From Nitrospirota bacterium (GTDB lineage Bacteria > Nitrospirota > Thermodesulfovibrionia > Thermodesulfovibrionales > Magnetobacteriaceae), in NCBI GenBank assembly GCA_015233245.1, contig JADFYB010000003.1, positions 2,639-38,100 on the forward strand: a DNA stretch of 35,462 nucleotides. Direction: 5' to 3'. The notes under the pieces are model-generated. The model saw only the letters and a program-made list of their open reading frames with translations. It searched no databases and had not been told where the DNA came from. The position numbers were made by a program, and so were the translations under genes. This document shows positions 17,017 to 27,800 of the stretch, in pieces. Each line of letters opens with the position of its first letter. Within the stretch, counting starts at the first letter, position 1.

Positions 17017-18432
17017 CTAACTCTTGTGAGACACAAAATCTATCATACCCTTAGCGGCACGCCTTCCCTTACCCATGGCATGAATCACTGTTGTAAACGT
17101 CCATGAGCTTTTAGATATGTCTCCGCCTGCAAAGACTCCGGGGATTGAGGTCATCTGAGTCTCATCATCAACAGGAATATAGCCGTTTTTATCGAGTTTC
17201 AGATGTGCGGTAGTTTTTCCTATTATGGGATTAGCCATAGTTCCAAGTGCGTATATAACAGTATCAACATCCAGCGTAAACTCCGTGCCTAATATTGGGC
17301 TTACTGTCAGACGCCCCTTACTGTCTGGCTCTCCCTGCTGTAGTTTAATACATCGCATACCCTTAATCCAGCCATCCGTAGTACCAAGGATTTCAACAGG
17401 CGCAGTTAACCATATAAACTGTACTCCCTCCTCCATGGCGTGTTTTATTTCCTCCTTACGGGCAGGACTTTCATTAACTGTTCTTCTGTAAACTATATAG
17501 ACGTTTTTGGTATTAAGCCTGAGCGCCACTCTTGCGGCATCCATAGCAGTGTTACCGCAGCCGATTACTGCGATGTCATGTCCAATCCCTACCGGCGTGG
17601 CGTGAGTTGGAAAATCATAGCCGTGCATGAGGTTAACACGGGTCAGAAACTCGTTAGCGCTCATGACACCATTTAGAAACTCTCCCTTTATACCGGGGCT
17701 TTGCGGATAGCCGGCGCCAGTTCCAATAAATACGGCGTCAAAGCCGTGTTTGTGCATAAGATCTTCAATCGTGTGCGTTTTACCGATTATTTTATTGGTC
17801 TCAATTTTAATTCCAAGGTTTTTCAGGTTTTCGATTTCTCTTGATACAATTCCCTTAGGGAGCCGAAACTCCGGTATACCATACATCAAAACGCCTCCAG
17901 GCAGGTGAAGGGCTTCAAATATCACGACTTCAAATCCGGCCTTTGCCAAATCCGATGCACAGGCAAGCCCAGAGGGGCCTGAGCCTATAATTGCTGCACG
18001 TTTGCCGTTTCGTTTTATTTCCGATTTATCAGTCCAGTTATTTTTCTGGGCAAGGTCTCCGACAAAACGTTCCAGCGTCCCTATGGCAACCGGTGCGTAC
18101 TTTTTCCCAACCACACACTTTGACTCGCACTGCTTCTCCTGAGGACACACTCTGCCACAGATTGACGGAAACAGGTTGGCCTCTGTTACTATCCTGTACG
18201 CATTCTCATAGCGCTGATTTGTAATCTCATGTATAAAACCCTTAATATTGATGTTAACCGGACAGCCGGTTATGCAGGCTGGTTTCTTGCACTGAAGGCA
18301 TCTGTCAGCCTCAGTAAGGGCGACATCATCTGTGTAGCCTGTTACTACCTCAAGAAAATTCTTACGGCGAATCGCCGGTTCCTGATGCCCTGCAGGAGAG
18401 CGTTCAGGATTAATCGTGTTTATATTTTTCAC
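17017..18432 (-). CDS. NfnB-like large subunit / NADPH-dependent GltD-type oxidoreductase
   Basis: A 471-residue flavoprotein of the GltD superfamily. The N-terminus has the CLQCKKPACITGCPVN and CGRVCPQEKQCESKC motifs for two [4Fe-4S] clusters, then an FAD fold (IIGSGPSGLACASDLAKAG) and an NADPH fold (IAVIGCGNTAMDAARVALRL), ending with GVFAGGDI. Placed right after an NfnA-type gene, it most likely forms the electron-bifurcating NADH-dependent ferredoxin:NADP oxidoreductase; the related archaeal sulfide dehydrogenase SudAB has the same parts. I took the GTG at 18430-18432, which has AGAGG 8 bases upstream. A TTG at 18468 would overlap the nfnA-like gene by 17 bases but has a poor ribosome site. 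Confidence 0.88.
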   Translation of the reverse strand: MKNINTINPERSPAGHQEPAIRRKNFLEVVTGYTDDVALTEADRCLQCKKPACITGCPVNINIKGFIHEITNQRYENAYRIVTEANLFPSICGRVCPQEKQCESKCVVGKKYAPVAIGTLERFVGDLAQKNNWTDKSEIKRNGKRAAIIGSGPSGLACASDLAKAGFEVVIFEALHLPGGVLMYGIPEFRLPKGIVSREIENLKNLGIKIETNKIIGKTHTIEDLMHKHGFDAVFIGTGAGYPQSPGIKGEFLNGVMSANEFLTRVNLMHGYDFPTHATPVGIGHDIAVIGCGNTAMDAARVALRLNTKNVYIVYRRTVNESPARKEEIKHAMEEGVQFIWLTAPVEILGTTDGWIKGMRCIKLQQGEPDSKGRLTVSPILGTEFTLDVDTVIYALGTMANPIIGKTTAHLKLDKNGYIPVDDETQMTSIPGVFAGGDISKSSWTFTTVIHAMGKGRRAAKGMIDFVSHKS

Positions 18433-18451
18433 TCCCCCCGCCTCTTGCACT

Positions 18452-19276
18452 TCATTGGGAGCTTTCAAACCTCTTGAGCGCTATTTTTTCATACTTATCA
18501 AAACGTTTCTGTCGAACCAGTAATTCATCGAAATTAACAATATGGCCGTCCATATCAGGGCCGTCTATGCAGGCAAACTTGACCTCATTGCCGACACTGA
18601 CCCGACAGCTGCCGCACATTCCGGTGCCATCAACCATTATGGGATTTAAGGAGACGATTGTTTTTATGCCAAAAGGACGCGTGACCTCAGCACATGCCCG
18701 CATCATAACAAGCGGCCCTATTGCTACCACCAGATTAACCACTCCGTGGCTGATAAGTCTTTTTAATGGTTCAGTCACCAAACCCTTTTCGCCGTATGAG
18801 CCGTCATCGGTAGTGATTATAAGCTCATCGGAAAAATATCTGAAGCGCTCCTCCCAAAACACAATTTCCTTTGAGCGAAACCCTACAATTGAAATTGTGT
18901 GGTTACCTTTTTCCTTAAATGCGCGCAATTGGGGGTATATCGGAGCCACACCTAACCCACCGCCTACAAATAAAACCGTTCCAATTTTATCTATATGTGA
19001 GGCTTCACCCAGAGGGCCTGCCACGTCAAGAATGGAATCCCCCGCCTCATACGACATCATTTCTTTAGAGGTCTTACCAACCACCTGGATAACAAGAGTG
19101 ATTGTTCCTCTTTCGGCATCAAAATCTGCAATGGTTAGTGGAACACGCTCTGATTTTTCGTTGTGATGGACTATGACAAATTGCCCGGGCTTAGATGAGC
19201 TTGCAATGTCTGGCACCTCTATCTCCCACATATAAGTGACCGGTGAGAATATCTCTTTCCTGATTATCTTAAACAT
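18452..19276 (-). CDS. NfnA-like small subunit, FAD/[2Fe-2S] ferredoxin-NAD(P) reductase
   Basis: A 274-residue protein of the ferredoxin-NADP reductase superfamily. It has the FAD-binding RVPLTIADFD and VVGKTSKEM segments, the NAD-binding VLFVGGGLGVAPIYPQLRAF, and a C-terminal [2Fe-2S] motif DGTGMCGSC with a further Cys. The probable ligands are Asp216, Cys221, Cys224 and Cys236, the unusual Asp-Cys3 set known from NfnA. With the next gene it would form NfnAB, coupling NADH, NADPH and ferredoxin pools in anaerobes. Dihydroorotate dehydrogenase PyrK is a relative but would sit with pyrD. No Shine-Dalgarno sequence precedes the ATG. Confidence 0.88.
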   Translation of the reverse strand: MFKIIRKEIFSPVTYMWEIEVPDIASSSKPGQFVIVHHNEKSERVPLTIADFDAERGTITLVIQVVGKTSKEMMSYEAGDSILDVAGPLGEASHIDKIGTVLFVGGGLGVAPIYPQLRAFKEKGNHTISIVGFRSKEIVFWEERFRYFSDELIITTDDGSYGEKGLVTEPLKRLISHGVVNLVVAIGPLVMMRACAEVTRPFGIKTIVSLNPIMVDGTGMCGSCRVSVGNEVKFACIDGPDMDGHIVNFDELLVRQKRFDKYEKIALKRFESSQ

Positions 19277-19305
19277 TGCTTTTATATTTTCTATGTGATT
19301 TCAAT

Positions 19306-19716
19306 TTAGCCTGGGGGAACAATCATTTTTATAAATTTCTCGGCAGCGCTAAAATAATCCTTAACTACATTTGTTTCGTGTTTTAATCCTCTGTAATAAC
19401 CGGCAATGTGAAGGCCGTCATATAGGTAGTCAAACTCTCTCATAAGTTTACCGTTGTTAACAGATAACTGTTTTCTTAACGCCTCTCTGTAAGCATCAAC
19501 GGATTTTGGAGGGTCTTTCCTGTGTGCTCCTTTATTTATAAGAGCCTCATCAATGGCCTCTAAGATAGCCAAATACGCCGTACTAAACGCCTCCCTAACA
19601 GGCTCAATGTCAGTGTAAAAGTTGTCCTCAACTGGGCAATTGCTTATTATTTCCAGTGCATTGACCATATACCTGAATGCCTCACCCGGCGTGTTGACTC
19701 TCACTCTGCGTGCCAT
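19306..19716 (-). CDS. DUF5618-like four-helix protein
   Basis: A 136-residue all-helical protein (MARRVRVNTPGEAFRYMVNA start) that I recognise from memory as resembling DUF5618, a family of small helical-bundle proteins of unknown role. Conserved-looking features are the paired acidic/aromatic helices, AFSTAYLAILEAIDEALI, YREALRKQLS, and a C-terminal YYRGLKH and DYFSAAEKFI; the layout recalls HEPN-type bundles but lacks a clear RxxxxH motif. GGAGAG lies about 9 bases before the ATG. It is first in the transcript with the Nfn genes (29-base gap), though the link may only be positional. Confidence 0.65.
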   Translation of the reverse strand: MARRVRVNTPGEAFRYMVNALEIISNCPVEDNFYTDIEPVREAFSTAYLAILEAIDEALINKGAHRKDPPKSVDAYREALRKQLSVNNGKLMREFDYLYDGLHIAGYYRGLKHETNVVKDYFSAAEKFIKMIVPPG

Positions 19717-19755
19717 TTTTATTTACTCTCCAAATTTACCATTCTTCCAATATTT

Positions 19756-19785
19756 ATTGTATTCCATTCAGTCCGTCGGTGTCAA
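19756..19785 (-). promoter_or_regulatory. Sigma70 promoter for the DUF5618-Nfn transcript
   Basis: The minus strand has a perfect TTGACA (19780-19785), an 18-base spacer and TACAAT (19756-19761). The leader would be about 33 bases and contains the GGAGAG ribosome site. Confidence 0.65.
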
Positions 19786-19806
19786 TCTTTCAGCTAATAA
19801 ATTTAA

Positions 19807-19835
19807 GTAAGGAAGGGCGCTGCCCTCTCCCTTAC
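19807..19835. repeat. Imperfect inverted repeat in intergenic DNA
   Basis: GTAAGG and AGGGC on the left pair with GCCCT and CCTTAC on the right around a GCT centre, with small bulges. It lies 9 bases before the long palindrome at 19845 and seems to be part of the same element. Confidence 0.45.
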
Positions 19836-19844
19836 ACCCTCCTA

Positions 19845-19865
19845 CACGGGGAATCATTCCCCGTG
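19845..19865. repeat. 21-base perfect palindrome (10+1+10)
   Basis: CACGGGGAAT, a central C, then ATTCCCCGTG. It is followed on the plus strand by ACCCCCCGG and six Ts, but no plus-strand gene precedes it, so a terminator role is doubtful. GC-rich intergenic hairpin units of this kind are often dispersed repeats. Confidence 0.55.
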
Positions 19866-20051
19866 ACCCCCCGGTTTTTTGTCAACGATTGGGTGATTTC
19901 GTTTGATGCTGTGTTGGGGTGATTGTAAGTAAAGAATTTTTCAACCGGCGTTCCGCCGCTTAAAAAGTTTCAATGCGAGCTCCGCCCGCAAAAAAGACGT
20001 TCAGATTAAAAGATTTACAAATATTATCGTTCTGGACACAACTTTAAAAAA
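19866..20051. other. Gene-free stretch with a GC-rich hairpin
   Basis: Together with the promoter and palindromes to its left this makes a 335-base region without a credible gene. It holds a small hairpin CGGCG-TTC-CGCCG at 19946-19958 and a GCGAGCTCCGCCCGC stretch at 19975-19989. GC-rich blocks alternate with T- and A-rich spacers, as in decayed mobile or repetitive DNA. I see no RNA gene signature. Confidence 0.35.
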
Positions 20052-20282
20052 CTACCGCTGTTTCCCTTTTTTCCCTTCAACCTCTTTCAAAACCTTTGGA
20101 CACTTTGTTTTCATGAACTTTTTGATTTCGTCCGCAACATTTATTGTTTTATTGTCTTCAACTACTTTTTTAGGAGTTAACATTCTCTTTGCCATTTCAG
20201 AACTTTTACATGCCAATTTGCTTCGTACATTGATGAACTCTACTAGATTTCTGTTATCTTCTAATAATGTAAGATGATACAT
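20052..20282 (-). CDS. Small lysine-rich hypothetical protein
   Basis: An open frame of 76 residues from the ATG at 20280-20282 (84 if the TTG at 20306 is used). The product is basic, with MAKRMLTPKKVVEDNKTINV in the middle and KEVEGKKGKQR at the end. It could be a small helical protein. I do not recognise a family, there is no ribosome site before either start, and no promoter is clear. It may be a remnant of a longer gene. Confidence 0.35.
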   Translation of the reverse strand: MYHLTLLEDNRNLVEFINVRSKLACKSSEMAKRMLTPKKVVEDNKTINVADEIKKFMKTKCPKVLKEVEGKKGKQR

Positions 20283-20422
20283 TGTATCTGGTTGTTCATC
20301 TGGCAAAAAACCAAATTAACGTACCGTTGCCACTTACCTCAGCTGATGGCAAAAAAAGACATACTACCATAGTTCCGGCGGGCTGGAGACATCTTGTTAT
20401 TTTTATCTGAAGAATAATCCCA

Positions 20423-20460
20423 AGGTGCAGCCACCTGGAAATCACCATGAGGCTGCACCT
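20423..20460. terminator. 10-base-pair stem-loop after the serine hydrolase gene
   Basis: AGGTGCAGCC (20423-20432) pairs perfectly with GGCTGCACCT (20451-20460) across an 18-base loop, 29 bases downstream of the minus-strand stop codon at 20490. It is well placed to end the NRPS-hydrolase transcript, but no T tract follows, so it may stabilise the 3' end or need Rho. Confidence 0.45.
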
Positions 20461-20489
20461 AAAGAGTAAACTGTTCGTTACTTATACCA

Positions 20490-21806
20490 TTAGTATTCTG
20501 TTAAAGGAGTCCTGACGTTGGATCTCGTTACCGGCGTTTTAGTCCGCGGTTTTGTTGTGTTGTCTGAGGCAAGCACTGTGAGAGTGTCATAGAGAATAAG
20601 TGCATTTGTATTTGAGTAGTTAATAACATCTTCATCAAAAAGTGATCTGTTTACGCAGACCGCCAAATCGTAGTCACGGGTGATATAATGCTGAATTGAG
20701 CAGTCGTAGGCAAATATCTGTCCTCTGTGGCCAATAATGCTGTAATCTCCCTCAACCATGATGCCAAGTCCATAGTAGTAGTTACCCATACCGTAGTCAT
20801 TAAGGTTTACGTATGTCGTCTGCAGCGCATGATACGTCGAATTAAGTAAAGTGCCGCTATAAAGTGCTTGCATCCATGTCAACAGGTCAGGTATGTTAGA
20901 AACAATACTGCCTGAAGCAAATGGATAAGACGGATCGCTAACTGTACGTTCTATCATCTTCCCTGTTAGACTGTTATACATATAGCCATGGGCATAACTG
21001 CCGCTTATGTATGGATTCCCGGCAAACGGAACTTCTGTGCTGGTCATCCCCAATGGGGTAAGTATTCGTTTTTGTACCTGATTTTCATATGTGTCACCGC
21101 TTGACGCCTCTATTATAAGTCCAAGCAGGTAGTAGTTTGAATTGGAATACTCCCAATTGGTTCCTACCGTAAAGTCCGGAGAGTGGCTGTTTATCACAGA
21201 CATTACCTCGCTGCTTGTAAATACTCTGTACGGATCAGAATAAGCAGCTATGAATATGGAATCGGTGAAGTCTGTATATGTATGTATGCCGCTTGTGTGG
21301 TTAAGGAGATTTTTTATCGTTATCGAACCAAGGTTATAGTTTGTTAAAGTGCTGGCGACAGTTGGCAGCCATTTTGTTACATTATCTGACAATGACAGTT
21401 TACCCTCCTGAGCTAACTGGAGCACGACTGTTGATGTGAAGGTTTTAGATATGCTGCCAATTCTGAACTTATCCGTGTATTTTATAGGAGTTAAAGTTGA
21501 ATTATCCGAATAACCGGCTGTCCCGTACCATGCAGTGTTATTGTCCTTTTTGATTCCCATTACCATGCCGGGCACATTCTCATAATTTGGGTTGTTAGTT
21601 CTGTTAGTTACCATGGCTTGTATCTGCGATGCCTGAGATGATGTTAATGAGCTGCCGGCTGTTGTTGTAGTGTTGCTGCTGCTAGTACTGCTTGTTGAAC
21701 TTGCACCACAGCTTAAAAGCGACAACATAAGAACTAAAGCAAGAGATAACGCTAATGCCTCTGAAATCCTATTGATGAGTGTTCTTCCCTCTGATATTCT
21801 TTTCAT
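20490..21806 (-). CDS. Serine beta-lactamase-like lipoprotein (class C/S12 peptidase fold)
   Basis: A 438-residue protein. A signal peptide with lipobox LLSC (lipidated Cys33) and a Ser/Thr-rich linker put it on the periplasmic side of a membrane. The active-site set of the class C beta-lactamase/DD-peptidase/esterase family is complete: SISK (Ser118, Lys121), YSN (Tyr220) and HRG (His360). The substrate may be a D-amino acid peptide, a beta-lactam or an ester. It starts 26 bases after the NRPS stop with a strong GGAGGT site, so both are on one transcript. Possible roles are processing or detoxifying the NRPS product, or remodelling peptidoglycan; a PBP-type cyclase role is less likely since those are cytosolic. 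Confidence 0.85.
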   Translation of the reverse strand: MKRISEGRTLINRISEALALSLALVLMLSLLSCGASSTSSTSSSNTTTTAGSSLTSSQASQIQAMVTNRTNNPNYENVPGMVMGIKKDNNTAWYGTAGYSDNSTLTPIKYTDKFRIGSISKTFTSTVVLQLAQEGKLSLSDNVTKWLPTVASTLTNYNLGSITIKNLLNHTSGIHTYTDFTDSIFIAAYSDPYRVFTSSEVMSVINSHSPDFTVGTNWEYSNSNYYLLGLIIEASSGDTYENQVQKRILTPLGMTSTEVPFAGNPYISGSYAHGYMYNSLTGKMIERTVSDPSYPFASGSIVSNIPDLLTWMQALYSGTLLNSTYHALQTTYVNLNDYGMGNYYYGLGIMVEGDYSIIGHRGQIFAYDCSIQHYITRDYDLAVCVNRSLFDEDVINYSNTNALILYDTLTVLASDNTTKPRTKTPVTRSNVRTPLTEY

Positions 21807-21832
21807 TTACGACCTCCTTCATGTAATTTATT

Positions 21833-24800
21833 TTATACTGGCCTCTGCCTGATTTTGCTATAACTGTCAATAATACCTTGAATTAACGATATATTTTTTT
21901 CTGCATTTAGCCCGGAAAGCATGTCAAAATGGCTCCCACATCCATTGTAAACTAAATAACTGCCTTTTGTCGAGTTTTCCCAGTTACGATTAAGATAATG
22001 GCAGTCATTGCATCCATCGTCTGTAATTTCATCTTCTGCTAAAATCAAATGTAGGTTGGAATCGGTAACATCCTCATTTAACATATTGTCAATAAATCCA
22101 GCGTAGTGCTCCATTTGCCCGATAATTGTTTTCCTCACAAGGTCCTCTTTAAAAAAAAGCTCCCCTGCCTCTGCACTATAACTTATCTGCGAAAGGAAAC
22201 TATCATAATGCTGCTGCAAGCTCTCCTCTGTCTGCATTTTGTTACGGCCTGATTTCTTTACCCTTCTGTATGAGTCAATGAGTATTACATCGGTAACAAT
22301 TGTACGGCCAAGTGCCCGCGATAACTCAAAGGCAAAGTTCCCACCCACTGAATGCCCTACCAGAATACAAGGACTGCCGTTTTGTACCTTTTGTATCTCT
22401 GATGTAAAGTAGCTGAGCACATCGTCAGACGCTAAATAGTTAAAGCCATATACGGTAACTCCTCTTAGCCTCTTTGCAACATCTCTGTAAACGAACGCGT
22501 AACCGGAAAGAGGGGACAGAAAGAACACGTTAAGTTTACCGTCATTATTTAACACCACAAGCGGATTTGCGTTAACAGTTTCATTAAAACTTTTTACGTT
22601 TTCTATCCCCATAGCTTGTAAGTTTATGGTTTGATATTCAAATACAATAGTAAGAGGGAGTTTAGGGTCAAAACGTTCCCTGAGTTTTATTGCTAAACTA
22701 ATAGCGGTTATGCTGTTTCCTCCAATGTCAAAAAAGTTATCATAAATCCCTGTATTTCCTCTGCCAAGTACCATCTCCCAAAGAGAGGCAATCTCAGTTT
22801 CAAGCTCATTGCACGGCTTTTGATGTTCTTTGGCAGCTGGTAAGACAACAGTTCCAACAGAAGGCAGCAGTTTTTTATCCACCTTGCCACTGATTGTTGT
22901 TGGGAGTGCATCAAGCTCAATAAAATGAGCTGGAATCATATAATCCGGCAGAGTTTTTCTTATGTGCTCTTTTACTGCTGCTACAGATAGTGTCTCATCC
23001 GATGTATAGTAGGCGGCAAGCGCCATTCCATCAGAGGATTTTATCGCCACTACAGTTGCTTTGTTTATCTTTGAAAAAGACGACAAAACTCTTTCCACCT
23101 CAAGCGGCTCTACTCGATATCCTCTTATTTTAACCTGATCGTCTTTGCGTCCTAAAAACTCTAATGTGCCGTCATGTAGCCATCTGCCAATATCCCCAGT
23201 GTGATAAAGCCTCATGCCGATTTTAAATGGATTATCAGTAAACACCTCAGACGTTAAAGATTCATTGTTCAGATATCCTCTTGCAAGGCATACGCCGGAA
23301 ATACATATCTCTCCGGTCACGCCCACAGGCAAAAGGTTCATATTGTCATCAAGCACATAGACGTAAACATTAGCTATAGGTTTTCCTATAGGGATAGATT
23401 TTAAATAGCTGCGCTTTGGGCTGATTTCATGGATTGTTGCGCAGACTGATGTCTCAGTAGGGCCGTAGGCATTAAGACAGCGGCTGTGTTGGGCAATTTT
23501 AAGACAAACACCAACATTTGCAGCCTCGCCGGCTGTGATGACAGTTTTTATAGTGCTTAAAGACGCTGTGTCAATGGTTTGCAGATAGACAGGCGGAATT
23601 GTAGCCACAGTTACACCATAGTCTTTTATAAAAGCTGTAAATTTTGAAGGATCCTTAATACTCATTTCATCTGTCGGCACCAATGCTGCCCCTGCAAAGA
23701 GCGCCATAAATATCTCTGACATAGAGGCATCAAAAGACGGCGAGGCAAACAGAAGCACTCTGTCAGTCTGCTCTACTGCAAAGATTCGTACCTGCTCTGT
23801 GGACATGTTGACAAATCCACCATGTTCGACCATCACACCTTTTGGTCTGCCTGTTGAGCCTGAGGTGTATATCACATAAGCAAGATCGCCTCCTGATACT
23901 ACACTCTGGTAATCTGAAGTCTCAGTAAGCGGTAAATTTAAAAGGTCAATTACGTTAATGTACTTGTATGTTTTTCGTAAGTGTTTATACATTGGGAGAG
24001 TGCTCTCTGTGAGTATTAGTTTGCATCCGCTGTCTTTTAACACGTAATCAAGTCTTTCGTAAGGGAAATTAGTATCAAGTGGCATATAGACAGCGCCTGC
24101 TTTCAGCACTCCAAGAAGTGCCGTAATAAGAGAGTGTCCGCGAGGAAAGATTACTGCCACAATGTCGCCGCATTTCACATTAAATTGTTGCGTCAGTGTG
24201 AAAGCCAAAGAATCAGTCAGCCGGTTAAGCTCCTCATAACTAACACTGCCGTCTTTTGTGATTATGGCAGGCAGCTCTGCACAGTCTGCCGCCTTTTCAA
24301 TAAACACATCCACTATGCTCCTGGCATGGGAAAAAGGAGTATCAAAGCCAGCAAAGTCGTTAAGTAAATTTCTAGTTTCATCGTCACTTATTGCCTTTAG
24401 GTGTTTTAACTGACCATGAGGATTATTTGTAAGCGATTGCGCAAGGGTTACAAAATTGGCAGTCATACTGGTAATAGTGCTTTCCATAAAAAGTGCGTCA
24501 GCATAGTTTATATCTAACGAGATTTGACTCTGTCTTTTCGTGAAATGGAAAGTGAGATCAAACTTAGTCACATTGTAATTAAATGGAAGCTCTGAAATTT
24601 TAACCTTTTCCCCAAAGACATCGGATGATTTTTCTGGCTCATCATCAATCTCATCAAAAACCACCATTATGTCAAAAATCGGATGCCGGCTCATATCTCT
24701 TGCAAGTGACAGGTCATCAACAAGCAGATCAAATGGATACCTCTTGTGGTCAAAGGCCTCGGCAATTGTGGTTTTTATTTTCTTTAACAACGCTATAAAG

Positions 24801-27800
24801 TTGTCACTGCCTGATATTTCATCTTTTATAACCACGGTGTTAACAAAAAGTCCCACCTGGCTTTCCAAATCAGGGTGAGTTCTCCCTGTTACAGGCGTGC
24901 CCAAAAGGATGTCATTTTGCCCTGAGTAACGATAAAGAAGCGCTTTTAATATAACCACAAAAACAGAGAAGGCTCCGGCACCATGAGTTTTACCAATATC
25001 CAAAAGCCTCTCAGACAGAGACGGATTTATTTGTGTGCTTAAGGTTTTGCCGCTGAAAGATTGCTTGATAGGGCGTGTAAAATCAATGGGCAGTCTTAGC
25101 GGTACAATCTTAGAGGAGGAAAACCTGTCAAGCCAATATTGTTTGTCTTCTTTTGTTTTCTCCACTGTAACAGGGGAGCTCTGCCATGCAACAAAGTCTC
25201 TGTAGTTAATCTTAAGAGGAACTATCGGATTTTTGTTGCCTTTAAGCAGTGCTTCATAAATAGTCCTTAGCTCAGATGTGATTATCCTGAAAGACCAGCC
25301 ATCACAAACTATGTGATGCGCCTTTATTATTAGCACATGTTTTTTTTCGGAAAGTAAAAGAAATTTGACGGCAAAAAGCGGTCCCTTAAACAGATCCATT
25401 GGTTTTAGCGATTCCTCCTCTGCCATCAGCCGTGCCGTATTAAGTGCGTCAGGTGCGTCTGAAATGTCAACTCTTTCAAATGAAAACCCGTCAGAATTGT
25501 TTACAGTTTGCATAGGGGGGCCGCTTTCTGTTGTTACAAGGGTTATTTTTAATAAGTCATGTCGGTCAACCAAAATTTTCAGTGATTTTGATAGAATCGG
25601 TACATCAATTTCTCCCTCAATGAGATATGCGGCTGTCATGTTATAGGCCCCAGCATCACCCTCAATCTGCTCCAGCACCCACATGCGTCTCTGGGCGTGT
25701 GAAAGGGGATAGGCTCCGACTCGCTCCACATGGAGGATTTCGTCAACCTCAGACTGAGTCTTACGTGATAAAACCAGTGCAAGGGATTCAATTGTGGGAT
25801 TTTCCATTATTTCACGCAGTGTCAGTTCGATGGAAAGCTCTTTGTGGATTTTTGACATTATAAGCATTGCTTTGAGACTGTGGCCACCTAGCGTAAAAAA
25901 ATTGTCTCTTATGCCTATCCTTTCATGTCCTAAGACGGATTGCCATATTGAGGCAGTTGCATTCTCAAGCCTGTTTCGAGGCGCTATAAAACTATCTTGT
26001 GTAACCGATGTGCTTGATTTTTTGTATGTGGCAAGAGTTTTTCTGTCAATTTTACCGTTAGCCGTAAAAGGAAACTTTTCAATAAATTCAAACCCTGTAG
26101 GAATCATATAATCAGGCAGAGTCTGAGACAGATAATCTCTGAGTTGTGATTCATTGAGAGTATTATTAAGTATTATAAAGGCGGTGAGTTCTTTTTCAGT
26201 TGAATCGCTATCAGTAGCAATCACAGCGGCATCCTTAACAAGATGATGTTCCTTTATCCGGCACTCTATCTCACCTGGCTCAACGCGATAGCCGCGAATT
26301 TTAAGTTGGTCGTCGGTTCTGCCAAGACACTCAAGCTCACCGTTAGATAGCCATCGTCCGAGATCACCGGTTCTGTAAATCAGCTCCCCGGACACATGCG
26401 GATTTTCTATGAATTTCTCTGCCGTAAGCTGCCCTTGTTTGTAGTAACCCTTTGATACTCCTGCTCCTCCTATGCAAATTTCCCCAGCCGCCTTGCATGG
26501 TAAAAGGCTCCCGTCTGAGGATAAAACATACACGGATTCATTTAATAATGGGCGACCAATGTTAAGCACTCCATCGTTTAGTCTTTTGGCGGTTGACCAT
26601 ATGGTGGTCTCAGTCGGCCCATAAACATTTAAAACACTGACAGTGCTAAAGAGCGGTTTCAGTCTTTCAAAGAGATCAACTGGCAGCGGCTCACCGCCTA
26701 TGATTAATACTCTTAAAGCGCTAAGAGCGTCAACGTCACTGTCGTCAAGCAAAAGCTTTAGTCTTGATGGCGTAATCTGAAGGGTTGTAACAGCAGATTC
26801 CCTGAGCTTTCGCAGCATCTCAGACGGACTGAGTATTTCAGAGTCACGGCTTACCACCACAGTCATGCCGATAAGGAGGCTCTCTATGAGCTCAAGCACG
26901 GAGATATCAAAAATAACCGTCGTTAGAGCAAAAATGCTGTCAGAGGCGGTAAGACCAAACACACCTGTCATGTTGGCTGAAAATGAAACCACATTTGAAT
27001 GCGTTACCATTACGCCTTTAGGATTACCGGTTGAGCCAGATGTATATGTAACATAAGCAGCTGACTCAGGAGTTATTTCTTTTATAGGATTTGAGGTTTC
27101 CCCCTCTTTAATTGAATTAATGTTACACATTGTACAAGTAAGAATTTTGGAAAACTCGTTTGTGTATTTGTCTGAGGTAAGCACAACCTTACATCCGCTT
27201 TTTTCAACTATGTAGAGAATTCGTTTTAGAGGTAATACCGGATCAATGGGTACATACGCTGACAATGATTTCAAAATTCCTAAAATCCCGGCAACCAGCC
27301 ACTCCGTACGCTCTGTCATAATCGCAACAAGATCGCCGGATCTGACACCTAAACTGTTTCTAATGTGATGGGCGATGCGATTTGACATCATGTTTAGCTG
27401 GGAAAATGAAACCGGTTTACCATCGGAGATAACCGCAGTCTTGTCAGGACTTAAAAGCACCTGCCGCTCAAAAATATCCGTAACTGTGGAATCTTTTTCA
27501 AATGAGGCTGTTGTGTCATTAAATTTATAAAGAATCTTATTTCTTTCTGCCTGTGTCAACATATCCATTTTGGAAATGCTAACAGATGGGTTATTGCAGG
27601 CAGAAGCGGCAAGTTGTAGCAGATGGTTTATAGCTCTATGGATGTCATTTTTGTCATACACGTTAGCGTCAAAGGAAAATCTGAATCTTATTGCTTTACC
27701 TGTTAATATGCTTATCTCAAGAGGATAGTTTGTTTGTTCGAAAAAACCTTTCAATTGCATGCTGAGATTTCCCGACAGCATGCCGCTGCTCCCCTCCAGA

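Noticed and set aside
19845-19886. Palindrome plus T tract as an intrinsic terminator
   Set aside because: No plus-strand gene precedes it; the nearest genes on both sides are on the minus strand and not placed to use it.
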